Notes: generated by a model from the letters alone, not told the origin. Shown: positions 1 to 8,292, counted from the first letter of the stretch. The stretch is 33,720 bases of DNA from an uncultured Prevotellaceae bacterium (GCA_900321835.1 ONXQ01000015.1:1-33720), one strand, 5' to 3'. Numbers and translations: made by a program.

Positions 1-26
1 AAAAGTACAAAAAAATTACGACATAA

Positions 27-58
27 CAAAGCCCTGGCTTGTGAAAGTCGGGGCTTTG
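27..58 (-). terminator. Candidate terminator hairpin downstream of the Na/Pi cotransporter
   Basis: An 8-bp perfect inverted repeat (CAAAGCCC / GGGCTTTG) with a 16-nt loop. Read on the minus strand it is followed by a T-rich stretch (positions 20-10). A second small hairpin (93-99 with 110-116) sits directly at the stop codon of the cotransporter. Either could end minus-strand transcription. The A-run at 62-70 means the first could also serve a plus-strand gene to the left of the window if read in reverse. Confidence 0.4.
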
Positions 59-115
59 CAATAAAAAAAAGAGAATGTGCCTATTTTGACACACCCTCCA
101 GAAGTATAGGGAGGG

Positions 116-1840
116 TTAAGCCAGACGTGCCTGAACGACGTTGACGACATAGTCGCCCAGACGTTCGCACTCGCTGACCAAGTCGGTGTACATCGTGCCG
201 ACGGCATAGTCGTAGCGGTGCTCGCCCAGCGCCTGCAGGTTTTCCTGCTTGAGGCGGTCGCGCAGGGCATTGATGTCGTTTTCGATGCGGAACGTCTCGT
301 TCAGGTTGAAGTCCTCGCGGCGGCCCTGCATCACAAGGTTCATCTGCGTGAGGCTCTCGTCGGTCAGTTTCAGCATCTGGCCGATGTTGTACTCCAGTTC
401 GTCGGTGAACACCTTGCCGCTCTGTTTCTTGCGGTTGAGTGTGCGGCCCATGTTGAAGCAGGCGTCGCCGATGCTCTCGATTTCACTGATTTCGCGCATC
501 ATCTGGCGAATCTTGCCTTTGGTCTCGTCGGAGAGGTGGGCGTCGGAAACCTGTTCGAGGTACTTCGCAATCTCGATTTCCATGTTGTCGGAAATGCCTT
601 CGTACTTTTCGATGCGCGTGTAAAGTTTGGAGAATTCCTTGTCGTCGGCATCGTTGCGGGCCATCTGGTGAAGGTCGACGACCATGCCGAACATGCGCTG
701 GATGCGCTGGCCGAACAGGACGATTTCCTGCTGTGCCATATAGACTGAGATTTCAGGTGTCTTCATCAGGCCGCCCGAGATGTAGCGCAGGCGGGTGTCC
801 TCCTCGTCGGCATCGGGCTTCTGCTTGATGACGGCGCAGACAATGCGCTCTATCTGAGGAATGAACCAGATGAGGATGCCCGTGTTGATGAGGTTGAAGC
901 AGGTGTGGAAAGCCGCCAGCACGAAACTCAGTTTGGCGGCGTTGTTGGCAAAGGCTTCGGCGCCAACCACTTCTTTCTGCATCTCAAAGTCGTAGCCCAC
1001 CATGCCGCAGACCATGTTGACAAAGGGCTTGAAGACCAGCAGAATCCACACTACGCCGAACACGTTGAAGAACATGTGGGCAAAGGCGGCCCGACGGGCT
1101 TGTGTGCCGGCCGACAGGGCCACGATGTTCGATGTGACGGTCGTTCCGATGTTCTCACCCATCACGAGCGCAATGCCCTGGTAGATGGGCAGCACGCCAC
1201 TGGAGCACAGTATCATGGTGATGGCCATCACGGCTGCCGACGACTGCACGCACATCGTGAGCACACCGCCGATGAGCAGAAACAGCAGCGTTGTCCAGAA
1301 ACTGTTGGGGTCGAAACTGGAGAAGAAGGCCAGCACCTGCTCGTTCTCGCCCAGGTTCATGTCAACACCTGTCTGGCGCAGTGTGCCCAGACCCAGGAAC
1401 ATGAAGGCGATGCCGAAGAGAAAGTCGCCCAACACGCGGCGCCGCTTGCTGTAAATGAGGATGATGGCGATGATGAAGACTGGATAGACGAGCGAGGTGA
1501 CGTTGAAGGTGAATCCGGCCGACATGATCCATGCCGTGAGCGTCGTGCCGATGTTGGCACCCATGATGACCGAAATGGCCTGAGCCAACGTGAGCAGGCC
1601 TGCGCTGACGAAGGAGACCGTCATCACGGTCGTGGCCGTCGAGCTTTGCACTGCAGCCGTCACGCCGACACCTGTCAGCATTCCGGTGAGGCGGTTCGTC
1701 GTCATAGCCCCTAATACATGACGTAGTTGCGGACCGGCCATCTTCTGCAGTGCATCACTCATTGTCTTCATTCCGTACATCAGCATCGCCAGCGAACCCA
1801 GCAACTGAAAGGCGGTCAAGAGATAGTTCTGTTGTTCCAT
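116..1840 (-). CDS. Na/Pi cotransporter family protein with C-terminal PhoU-like domain
   Basis: A 574-residue membrane protein, predicted to couple inorganic phosphate movement to sodium at the inner membrane. Two inverted-repeat halves typical of the Na_Pi_cotrans family are visible: QSSTATT at residues 65-71 followed by MGANIGTTLTAW (93-104), then VQSSAAVMA (198-206) followed by MGENIGTTVTSN (227-238). Hydrophobic segments fill residues 8-330. A charged helical region from about 370 to the end resembles PhoU, as in the NptA/YjbB-type subgroup. The ATG at 1840 starts directly with a membrane segment and is preceded by a good promoter. It is not next to other phosphate genes, so phosphate as substrate rests on family membership only. 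Confidence 0.9.
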   Translation of the reverse strand: MEQQNYLLTAFQLLGSLAMLMYGMKTMSDALQKMAGPQLRHVLGAMTTNRLTGMLTGVGVTAAVQSSTATTVMTVSFVSAGLLTLAQAISVIMGANIGTTLTAWIMSAGFTFNVTSLVYPVFIIAIILIYSKRRRVLGDFLFGIAFMFLGLGTLRQTGVDMNLGENEQVLAFFSSFDPNSFWTTLLFLLIGGVLTMCVQSSAAVMAITMILCSSGVLPIYQGIALVMGENIGTTVTSNIVALSAGTQARRAAFAHMFFNVFGVVWILLVFKPFVNMVCGMVGYDFEMQKEVVGAEAFANNAAKLSFVLAAFHTCFNLINTGILIWFIPQIERIVCAVIKQKPDADEEDTRLRYISGGLMKTPEISVYMAQQEIVLFGQRIQRMFGMVVDLHQMARNDADDKEFSKLYTRIEKYEGISDNMEIEIAKYLEQVSDAHLSDETKGKIRQMMREISEIESIGDACFNMGRTLNRKKQSGKVFTDELEYNIGQMLKLTDESLTQMNLVMQGRREDFNLNETFRIENDINALRDRLKQENLQALGEHRYDYAVGTMYTDLVSECERLGDYVVNVVQARLA

Positions 1841-1878
1841 TATCGTGTGGAGTTTAGAGGTCGTTGTCTTCGACAGTG

Positions 1879-1909
1879 CAAAGTTACAACACCTGCGGCA
1901 GGTGACAAA
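1879..1909 (-). promoter_or_regulatory. Bacteroidetes-type promoter for the Na/Pi cotransporter
   Basis: Read on the minus strand: TTTG at 1909-1906, a 19-bp spacer, then TAACTTTG at 1886-1879. This matches the Bacteroidetes consensus -33 TTTG / -7 TAnnTTTG. The start codon lies about 38 bp downstream of the -7 box. Confidence 0.75.
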
Positions 1910-1988
1910 CTTGCTGCCGTTAAGTTCACGTTACTATTATGCTACAATACTGTTAATTAAACATTGCCTGCTCCCTGCGGAAAGAATG

Positions 1989-2030
1989 CAGCATCGGCCT
2001 TCGGCGTCAGTGCGTCGCAGGCCGATGCTG
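1989..2030 (-). terminator. Terminator-like hairpin after the metalloprotease operon
   Basis: A perfect 12-bp inverted repeat (CAGCATCGGCCT at 1989-2000, with its complement at 2019-2030) and an 18-nt loop. It lies just past the metalloprotease stop codon. On the minus strand it is followed by a short pyrimidine stretch rather than a strong U-run, so it may also protect the mRNA 3' end. Confidence 0.55.
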
Positions 2031-2051
2031 TCTGAAGGGGAAAGTAAGGTT

Positions 2052-3626
2052 CTATTTGTTGGTCTGTCCGGCGATGTTGATGTTCTCGAACGTCACCTGA
2101 TAGGGCCACTGCTCGTCGTTCGATGTGTCGTCGTCCCAGGGATGGCGCCAATAGGTCTTCGGTGCGCCCATGACGACGAAGAAGACGCGGCTGCACTTCT
2201 CGGGCAGAATGAGCGTGGCAGTGCCTTCGGGGTCGCTGCAGATGTCGCCGTAAACCGTTTGCTGGTCGGTGGTGTAGGCAACGAAGGCGTAGCGCCAACC
2301 GGCCTGTGCAACCTTGATCTTGCGGTAGCCGTCGGCTCCGGCGATGCCCTTGAAGTGGGCTTTCACTTCGACTCCTGCGGTGCGGGTGTTGTTCATGTTG
2401 ATGATGTTATAGCCGAAGTTCTCAGGGCAGTAGGCGGCGTCAACCTCCCATGTGTTGGTGGTTCCGCTGGCCTTGTGCAGGTAGGTATGGTGTGCGCCGA
2501 TGCGGTTTGCCGAGCGTGCATAGTTGCGCACGCCGTCGATGTCCCAGGTACACATGTGCATGAAGCCGAGCATCTGCTCGTTGGCAAACTCCTGAAGCGT
2601 CATGCCGTTCAGGCGCATGTAGGCCTCAATGGGGTCTTCGGGACGTATGCTTTCGCGCCACAGGCGTCCGATGAAGTCGGTACCGTGCATCATGCACCAC
2701 CAGTCCTGCACGAAGCAGTTTTCGTAGCGCCAGAGTTCGCTCAGCAGGTGGTGATGGTGCTGTGTCAGGTGGGCTTCAAAGTATTCGCCATCGGTGAACT
2801 GACGTTCTGGGAAGACTTTGTAGGCCTGCCAGTTGGCACACGACTCCCACCATCCGTTGCCGCCCGAGGCGTTGTCGCCGTAGCCGTAGTCGAAGCCGTG
2901 GTTCCAGCCGCAGTCGGCATGGGTAAGGAACTGGAAAGTGTGACCGACCTCGTGGGCAATCGTATGTCCGCCGCGGGCATTGGCTGCCCAGGGATTGAAG
3001 TGGCCGATGCCGGTGAGTTCGCCGTTCGTGCCCGTGGTGCCGCTTGCGTCAGCGCGCCATTCAGTCTGGTAAGGAATGTAGAGTTGCACCTTGTATTTGT
3101 CGGTGGTGGAAGAGCCAGGAACGACAAAGCCCAGTTCCACATATTTCTCCCAGCAGCGCTCACCGATTCCGAGCACATAGGAGGCGCTGGTGATGTTGCC
3201 GTCGCCGGGATACTGGATGTGGCTGGGGTCGTTGCCGAAGCGTGCGTCCCAGAACACGGCGAAGTGTTCGCTCTCCTGGTGGTGCTTGAAGTTGTAACCG
3301 CTCGTGGCGTTGTCGTTCATGTAGTTTGTGCCGCTGTAGGTGCTGGGATGGACAAGCCATCGGCCAGGATTTTTGAACATCATGTCTGCTCCGTCAACGG
3401 GGATGAGGCTTGAGTAGGCTTTGTTGGAGAAGCCGAGATTCTTGTTGACATCGTACACCTTCATCGACGTGTTTCCGATTTCGATGGAGTCGGCATAGCC
3501 GAGGTCAAGGATGCCGTTGGCCTTGAAGCGGTCGTCGTAGCGGATGTAGAGGGTGTCCTGGGCCGAGAGTTGTAGGCTGATGTGCAGTGTAAGCAGGGCT
3601 GCGAGTATATATCTGTAACGTTTCAT
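2052..3626 (-). CDS. Secreted HExxH zinc metalloprotease-like protein (DUF6055-like)
   Basis: A 524-residue exported protein. Residues 1-22 form a signal peptide (basic start, hydrophobic core, ending LSAQ). The zinc-protease motif HEVGH is at 225-229 within a GHTIAHEVGHTFQ segment. A downstream glutamate at 261 in a WWESCANW context could be the third metal ligand, as in gluzincin-type enzymes. The layout recalls the DUF6055 family of secreted predicted peptidases; the substrate is unknown. Unlike its operon partner it lacks the GRRV...GKKV sorting tail. It starts 14 nt after the stop of the upstream gene, with a strong Shine-Dalgarno-like GGAAGGAG (minus strand, 3640-3633) that is rare in this window. 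The two proteins are probably co-transcribed and may be co-exported. Confidence 0.72.
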   Translation of the reverse strand: MKRYRYILAALLTLHISLQLSAQDTLYIRYDDRFKANGILDLGYADSIEIGNTSMKVYDVNKNLGFSNKAYSSLIPVDGADMMFKNPGRWLVHPSTYSGTNYMNDNATSGYNFKHHQESEHFAVFWDARFGNDPSHIQYPGDGNITSASYVLGIGERCWEKYVELGFVVPGSSTTDKYKVQLYIPYQTEWRADASGTTGTNGELTGIGHFNPWAANARGGHTIAHEVGHTFQFLTHADCGWNHGFDYGYGDNASGGNGWWESCANWQAYKVFPERQFTDGEYFEAHLTQHHHHLLSELWRYENCFVQDWWCMMHGTDFIGRLWRESIRPEDPIEAYMRLNGMTLQEFANEQMLGFMHMCTWDIDGVRNYARSANRIGAHHTYLHKASGTTNTWEVDAAYCPENFGYNIINMNNTRTAGVEVKAHFKGIAGADGYRKIKVAQAGWRYAFVAYTTDQQTVYGDICSDPEGTATLILPEKCSRVFFVVMGAPKTYWRHPWDDDTSNDEQWPYQVTFENINIAGQTNK

Positions 3627-3640
3627 GTGATTCTCCTTCC

Positions 3641-4798
3641 TTATTTATTAATGAAGACTTTCTTTCCGTTCAAGATGTAGATGCCGCGAGGCAAACCGAG
3701 GGCCTGTGGATTCTCGTCTTCGAGCAGTGTGGCAACACGGCGTCCCTGCAGGTCAAAGAGTTCGCCGGCGGTTGTGCGCTGTCCGACGAGGGCTGTGACG
3801 ATGCCAGTGGCGGTGCCGTTCAGGTCGTCTTCCACACCGTTGATGACAAAGCGCAGGCGTTTGCTGGTGTTGATGTTCTGGAACCAGCAACTGAAGGCTG
3901 GGAGCAGGGTGGAGTCGGTGTTCTCGACGATGATGCCGTCGTCGTTGAACGACCATGTGCCGGCCTCAAGTTTCTTGTTGACGATGCGTCCACGTTCGTT
4001 CAGCACGGTGTTGTCCAGTCGTACGTAACTGCCTCGCATTCGCACCACCAGTTCGTTCTGGCTGTTGCGGATGTAGGACATGGAGGGCGACTGCTGGGCC
4101 TTGAGCGACACGTTGGGCAGCATGTAGAGCGGTCCCTTGACACGTCCGCTCTGGGCTACGTTATCAACCGAACGGGTCGGTTCGACATCAGGCTCGCGAG
4201 TGGGACGAATCAGGTAGCAGGTGTTTGCGCTGAGTGCAATGTCGTCGGTTGTGAGGTCGATGGTGTCGAACTCGATGGTGATGACGTCTTCGCCTTCTGC
4301 GCCGCGGACACGTGCCAGTTGGGTTTCTTCGCCGAAGAGTTCACGCACTTGGCTTCCGTTCAGGTCAACGGGCATCACCAGTGTGTTCCATCCTCCGGTG
4401 CGGAACGAGCGGCGCAGCACCAGCAGGCCGTGTTCGACGGCGTAGTTTGTGCCGTGTGTTGTGCTGTCTTCGTTGAGGTAGATTCGTGGCAGCGACATGA
4501 AGCGCATGGACTGGATGTCTTTGCGGAGGAAAGTGTCGGGGCCGAAGGTGATGTAGTCGGCGTCGTTCTCCTTGAGCATCCGCAGTTTGAGAATGTCGTT
4601 TGCCGAGACAAGGTAATAGAACTTCTTTGGTGTCTGACCGTTCGTCGTCACCACCAGGTTCTTTGCCTTCAGCAGTGCCGAATAGCGGGCGGCCTTTCGT
4701 GGTCCTGTCGGCGTGGCTTCCTGGGCAGACAGGCTCTGGACGGCACCCAGCAAAAGTGCTGTCAGCAATGAATACTTGAAAAACTTTGTGTGTTTCAT
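3641..4798 (-). CDS. Secreted protein of unknown function with T9SS-like C-terminal tail
   Basis: A 385-residue protein with a clear signal peptide (residues 1-25, ending SLSAQ). The middle has no domain I recognise; it is rich in beta-forming, Ser/Thr/Asn-containing segments. The last about 40 residues read LFDLQGRRVATL... then LPRGIYILNGKKVFINK. This resembles the T9SS C-terminal sorting domain type common in Prevotella surface proteins. It is the first gene of a two-gene operon with the metalloprotease (14-nt gap). No clear TAnnTTTG box is seen upstream; a 7-bp tandem repeat array occupies that space. The role could be adhesion, binding or partner of the protease, but nothing decides between these. 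Confidence 0.7.
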   Translation of the reverse strand: MKHTKFFKYSLLTALLLGAVQSLSAQEATPTGPRKAARYSALLKAKNLVVTTNGQTPKKFYYLVSANDILKLRMLKENDADYITFGPDTFLRKDIQSMRFMSLPRIYLNEDSTTHGTNYAVEHGLLVLRRSFRTGGWNTLVMPVDLNGSQVRELFGEETQLARVRGAEGEDVITIEFDTIDLTTDDIALSANTCYLIRPTREPDVEPTRSVDNVAQSGRVKGPLYMLPNVSLKAQQSPSMSYIRNSQNELVVRMRGSYVRLDNTVLNERGRIVNKKLEAGTWSFNDDGIIVENTDSTLLPAFSCWFQNINTSKRLRFVINGVEDDLNGTATGIVTALVGQRTTAGELFDLQGRRVATLLEDENPQALGLPRGIYILNGKKVFINK

Positions 4799-4831
4799 TG
4801 TTTAATATAGATTTGAGTGTTTTTGGTTTTG

Positions 4832-4891
4832 GTCAAGAGTCAAGTGTCGAGAGTCAAGAGTCGAGGGGCGAGAGTCGAGGGTCAAGAGTCC
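4832..4891. repeat. Degenerate 7-bp tandem repeat (GTCRAGR), eight units
   Basis: Eight consecutive 7-mers starting at 4832 (GTCAAGA, GTCAAGT, GTCGAGA, GTCAAGA, GTCGAGG, GGCGAGA, GTCGAGG, GTCAAGA) plus a partial unit. They lie between the start of the sorting-tail protein gene and the end of the BASS transporter gene. A short AT-rich tract with AATTAAG-like 7-mers follows. Similar arrays occur at 5944 and 26768. Confidence 0.85.
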
Positions 4892-4910
4892 TTAAACCCA
4901 TTTTTAATTC

Positions 4911-5858
4911 TTAATTTTCTCCATGTCGGCTGATTTCAATCGAGTTGACGATGTTTTGCCAGAGCACGTAGCAGCCGGCGCCGATTGAGGCTACGGGGTG
5001 CAGGTACATGTAGGACACCCAGATGGCCATCGCCGTGTTCTTCTGGAACATACCCTGACCGCAGTTGATGGTTTCATTCTGCCAGCGGCCGATGAGGCGT
5101 CCGAGGACAAACTGCAGGAGGCACACCATGAGCGACCCGGCGGCAATCCACAGCAGCACCCAGTCCGATGCCTCGCTGTGTGCGATGTTCTTCAGTGTGA
5201 TGCCCGTCGTGATGGCCAGCGACACCGACCAGCAATAGAATCCCAGGTCGGGATGGCGCATGATGTAGCGATAAGCGCTATGCACATAGTGGCGCACCAG
5301 CCATCCCAGTGCCAGGGGCAGGAGCATCACCATCGCCAGTTTCTCGAGTATCAGCAACGATGCCTCCGCAAACGTCACGTCGGCGGCCTTTTCCACAAGG
5401 GGAAACACCAGCGGAATGGTCAGGGCGCACAGCAGACTTGAAAGCAGTGTGAAGGTCGTCATGCCGTTGATGTCGCCGCCCAATTTGCCTGTCACGACCG
5501 GGGCTGCCGAGGCACAAGGGGCAATCACGCACGTCAGCACGGCTTCCCACGTCAGTCGCTGGTCAGCGTCCATGTTGGTCAGCAGAATCACTGCCACGCA
5601 GCCGCCCACCAGCACCATCTGGCTGAGTGCTGTCCACAGGTGCCACCGCCGCGGCATCATCTTGTGGAAGTTGACCTTCGAGAACGTCACGAACAGTGTG
5701 GCGAACACGCTGAAGGGGAACAGCACGTCGAACACCGTGGCCAATCGGTCGCCCACCTCGTCGAGGGCCGGAGTCAGGGCGAACACGCCATAGCACACCG
5801 CTCCTGTCACAATGGCTGAGGGCAACGTCCAGCGACGGACGAAATCAACAATTCTCAT
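4911..5858 (-). CDS. BASS-family (bile acid:sodium symporter-like) transporter
   Basis: An integral membrane protein of about 315 residues with nine or ten hydrophobic segments. Two family-typical conserved stretches are visible: APCASAAPVVTGKLGGD in the middle and GQGMFQKNTAMAIWVSYMYL near the C-terminus, which in BASS transporters form the crossing helices and sodium sites. Members move organic anions with sodium; bile acid, pyruvate and pantothenate-type substrates are all known in the family, and the sequence does not decide which. I prefer the ATG at 5858 over the GTG at 5864 because both fit the frame and ATG is stronger. It lies directly downstream of recG but has its own good promoter, so it is likely a separate unit. 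Confidence 0.8.
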   Translation of the reverse strand: MRIVDFVRRWTLPSAIVTGAVCYGVFALTPALDEVGDRLATVFDVLFPFSVFATLFVTFSKVNFHKMMPRRWHLWTALSQMVLVGGCVAVILLTNMDADQRLTWEAVLTCVIAPCASAAPVVTGKLGGDINGMTTFTLLSSLLCALTIPLVFPLVEKAADVTFAEASLLILEKLAMVMLLPLALGWLVRHYVHSAYRYIMRHPDLGFYCWSVSLAITTGITLKNIAHSEASDWVLLWIAAGSLMVCLLQFVLGRLIGRWQNETINCGQGMFQKNTAMAIWVSYMYLHPVASIGAGCYVLWQNIVNSIEISRHGEN

Positions 5859-5878
5859 GTCCACAATTCTTTTCGCTG

Positions 5879-5909
5879 CAAAGGTACGGATAAGTGAGCG
5901 GAATACAAA
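5879..5909 (-). promoter_or_regulatory. Bacteroidetes-type promoter for the BASS transporter
   Basis: On the minus strand: TTTG at 5909-5906, 19-bp spacer, TACCTTTG at 5886-5879. This is a perfect match to TTTG / TAnnTTTG. The predicted leader is short (about 15 nt). Confidence 0.75.
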
Positions 5910-5943
5910 ATAATAATTAAAAAATAAAAATCAAAAATTAAGG

Positions 5944-5983
5944 GTCGAGGGCCAAGAGTCAAGAGTCGAGAGGCAAGGGTCTT
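5944..5983. repeat. Degenerate 7-bp tandem repeat (GTCRAGR), five units
   Basis: Five consecutive 7-mers (GTCGAGG, GCCAAGA, GTCAAGA, GTCGAGA, GGCAAGG) between the BASS transporter promoter and the recG stop codon. It is preceded by an AT-rich tract and followed by a small C/G-rich hairpin-forming stretch (about 5984-6020) similar in style to the two-hairpin element inside recG. Confidence 0.8.
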
Positions 5984-5998
5984 CCACCATTCGGGGAA

Positions 5999-6020
5999 GT
6001 TAGAGGGCTTTCTCCCTAAC
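5999..6020 (-). terminator. Possible short hairpin overlapping the recG stop codon
   Basis: GTTAG and GGG (5999-6007) pair with CCCTAAC (6014-6020) with one bulged base. No U-run follows on the minus strand, so a terminator role is weakly supported; it may simply be part of a repeat element. Confidence 0.25.
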
Positions 6021-8193
6021 TGATGCTGCCCCAGTTGATGTTTGTCTTGCGCAGTTCACGCAGGCGTTGCCACAGCACGGCGTTGACGGGGTTTTGCCCG
6101 TCGGGGTCGCTGCCTACGATTTCCTGCGCAGCGTCGCGGGCCATTTGCAGGATGATGCCGTCCTTCGCCAAGTTCGCAATCTTGAGGTCGAAGGCCATGC
6201 CACTCTGCTGCGTGCCTTCCAGGTCGCCCGGACCGCGCAGTTTGAGGTCCTGTTCGGCAATTTCAAATCCGTCGGTCGAATCGACCATAATCTGAATGCG
6301 CCGGCGTGTGTCGTCGCTCAGTTTTGTCTTTGTCACAAGGATGCAGAACGACTGGTCGGCACCGCGGCCGACACGTCCGCGCAACTGGTGGAGTTGGCTC
6401 AGGCCGAAGCGCTCGGCATTCTCAATCACCATGACCGAGGCGTTGGGCACGTTCACGCCCACTTCGATGACGGTCGTGGCCACGAGAATCTGTGTCTCGC
6501 CCGAGGAAAAGCGCTGCATTTCTGCATCTTTCTCGGCAGGTTTCATCTGGCCGTGTACCTTCGACACCTGGCAGTCGGGGAAAGCCTCGCAGATTTGTTC
6601 GTAGCCGTCCTCGAGGTTCTTCAGGTCGATTTTCTCGCTTTCCTTGATGAGCGGATAGACCACATAGATTTGCCGCCCGAGTTGGAGTTGGCGGCGCATA
6701 CCGGCGTAGAGGGTGGCACGGTGGCTGTCAAACTGGTGGATGGTCTCGATTGGTTTTCGGCCCGGCGGCAGTTCGTCGATGACGCTCACGTCGAGGTCGC
6801 CGTACAGCGTCATGGCCAACGTGCGGGGGATGGGCGTGGCGGTCATGACGAGCACATGGGGCGGCGTCAGGCTCTTTTGCCACATCTTTGCGCGTTGTGC
6901 CACGCCGAAGCGGTGCTGCTCGTCGATGATGGCAAGGCCGAGGTGGGCAAACTGCACGTTGTTCTCAATCAGCGCATGGGTGCCGACGGCGATGTGCGTC
7001 GTGCCGGTGACGAGTCCGTTGAGCACCTCCGTGCGGCGCCGTCCTTTCACGCTGCCCGTGAGCAGTTCGACCGTGACGGGCATGTCTCCGAGCAACTTGC
7101 GCAGCGTCTCGACGTGCTGTTCGGCCAGGATTTCGGTCGGCGCCATGATGCAGGCCTGATAACCGTTGTCGATGGCGATGAGGGCACACATCAGCGCCAC
7201 GAGCGTCTTGCCGCTGCCCACGTCGCCCTGCAGCAGACGGTTCATCTGGCGTCCGCTGCCCATGTCGGCACGGATTTCGCGGATGACACGCTTCTGTGCC
7301 CCTGTGAGCGGGAAAGGCAAGTGGTTGAAATAGAAGTCGTTGAAGGTCTGCCCGACGTGCTGGAAGACGATGCCGCTGTGCTTTCGGGCACGGTCGTGGG
7401 CATAGCGCACGATGTTGAGTTGGACGAAGAACAGTTCCTCGAACTTCAGGCGGGCCTGTGCCCGGCGCAATGCGTCGGCCGAGGCAGGGTAGTGGATAGT
7501 TCGCACAGCCTCGTCGTGCGAAATGAAATGGAATCGGTCGATGAGCCACTGCGGCAGTGTCTCGGGCAGCGGCTGGTCGAGCATCTCCAGCAGTTTGGCC
7601 GTCAGCCGGGCTACCTGTGCCGAGCCCATGCCCCGCTTCTTCATCACCTCCGTCGTGTGGTAGTGGGGGCGGAAAGCAAAGCCCCCTCCAACTCCCCCCA
7701 ATGGGGGAGGGGGCAAAGCAATCCCTTCATCAAACAAAGCCTGCTGTACCCCCTCTGACATCCCCCATTCGGGAGAGCCAGAAGGGGCTTCCTCCATTTC
7801 CGGATGGGCAATGTTCAGTCGGCCCTTGAAGGGCTGCGGACGTCCGAACACGATGTAGGGGCGATGGAGGTCGTACTGCTTGGCAATGTATTTCACACCC
7901 TGGAACCACACGAGGTCAATCACGCCCGTGCCGTCGGAGAAATGTGCCACCAGCCGTTTCTTACGGCCCTCGCCGAAGTCCTCGAACGAGAGGATTTCGC
8001 CCACAATCTGCACGTAGGGCATCGTTCCGTTGATGTCGGCGATGCGGAAGAAGTGAGTGCGGTCGATGTGCTTGTAGGGGTAATACGCCAGCAGGTCGCC
8101 CACCGTCTTGATGGCGAGTTCCCTGCCCAGCAGGTCGGCACGTGCCGGTCCCACGCCTTGCAGATACTTGATGTCCTGGTCGAGTCGGAGCAT
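6016..8193 (-). CDS. recG: ATP-dependent DNA helicase RecG with an in-frame insertion
   Basis: RecG remodels stalled replication forks and Holliday junctions. The protein begins MLRLDQDIKYLQGVGP, the family's usual start, so I place the start at the ATG at 8193 and not at the in-frame codon at 8295; this gives 725 residues. The N-terminal wedge (OB) domain is followed by the helicase core with Walker A GDVGSGKT, the DEQHRFG box, MTATPIPRT and a C-terminal QLRGRVGRG motif. Between the wedge strand ending HPEME and the conserved HYHTTEVMKKRGMG there are about 35-39 extra residues (roughly 132-174). They are low in complexity, including LPPPPLGGVGGGF, and are encoded by a palindromic repeat-like DNA stretch. 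The reading frame stays open and all motifs are intact, so the enzyme is probably active. The genes on both sides are unrelated. Confidence 0.95.
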   Translation of the reverse strand: MLRLDQDIKYLQGVGPARADLLGRELAIKTVGDLLAYYPYKHIDRTHFFRIADINGTMPYVQIVGEILSFEDFGEGRKKRLVAHFSDGTGVIDLVWFQGVKYIAKQYDLHRPYIVFGRPQPFKGRLNIAHPEMEEAPSGSPEWGMSEGVQQALFDEGIALPPPPLGGVGGGFAFRPHYHTTEVMKKRGMGSAQVARLTAKLLEMLDQPLPETLPQWLIDRFHFISHDEAVRTIHYPASADALRRAQARLKFEELFFVQLNIVRYAHDRARKHSGIVFQHVGQTFNDFYFNHLPFPLTGAQKRVIREIRADMGSGRQMNRLLQGDVGSGKTLVALMCALIAIDNGYQACIMAPTEILAEQHVETLRKLLGDMPVTVELLTGSVKGRRRTEVLNGLVTGTTHIAVGTHALIENNVQFAHLGLAIIDEQHRFGVAQRAKMWQKSLTPPHVLVMTATPIPRTLAMTLYGDLDVSVIDELPPGRKPIETIHQFDSHRATLYAGMRRQLQLGRQIYVVYPLIKESEKIDLKNLEDGYEQICEAFPDCQVSKVHGQMKPAEKDAEMQRFSSGETQILVATTVIEVGVNVPNASVMVIENAERFGLSQLHQLRGRVGRGADQSFCILVTKTKLSDDTRRRIQIMVDSTDGFEIAEQDLKLRGPGDLEGTQQSGMAFDLKIANLAKDGIILQMARDAAQEIVGSDPDGQNPVNAVLWQRLRELRKTNINWGSIS
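7676..7794. repeat. Two-hairpin repeat element inserted in frame in recG
   Basis: Two C/G-rich imperfect palindromes: about 7680-7714 (GCCCCCTCC... with GGGGGAGGGGGC) and about 7748-7788 (CCCCCTCTGACATCCCCC with GGGAGAGCCAGAAGGGGC). They are joined by a 30-35 nt spacer. The stretch encodes exactly the residues that are extra in RecG. A comparable composite occurs at 25794-25884 inside the HTCS gene. Confidence 0.7.
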
Positions 8194-8292
8194 AACGACT
8201 GCGAAGTTAAGAAAATAAAATGACAAATCATCAAAGTCGGGCGAAAAAAGTGCCGTCGGGGACTGCGTCGGCAGACAGTGTCGGGGAATTTT

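Noticed and set aside
1845-3413. Long open frame on the plus strand (522 codons) opposite the metalloprotease
   Set aside because: It is antisense to a gene with a signal peptide, HExxH motif and operon context; long mirror frames are expected in GC-rich coding DNA, and its protein has no recognisable domain.
7804-8223. Plus-strand frame at the 5' end of recG
   Set aside because: Antisense to the conserved RecG wedge domain with no features of its own.
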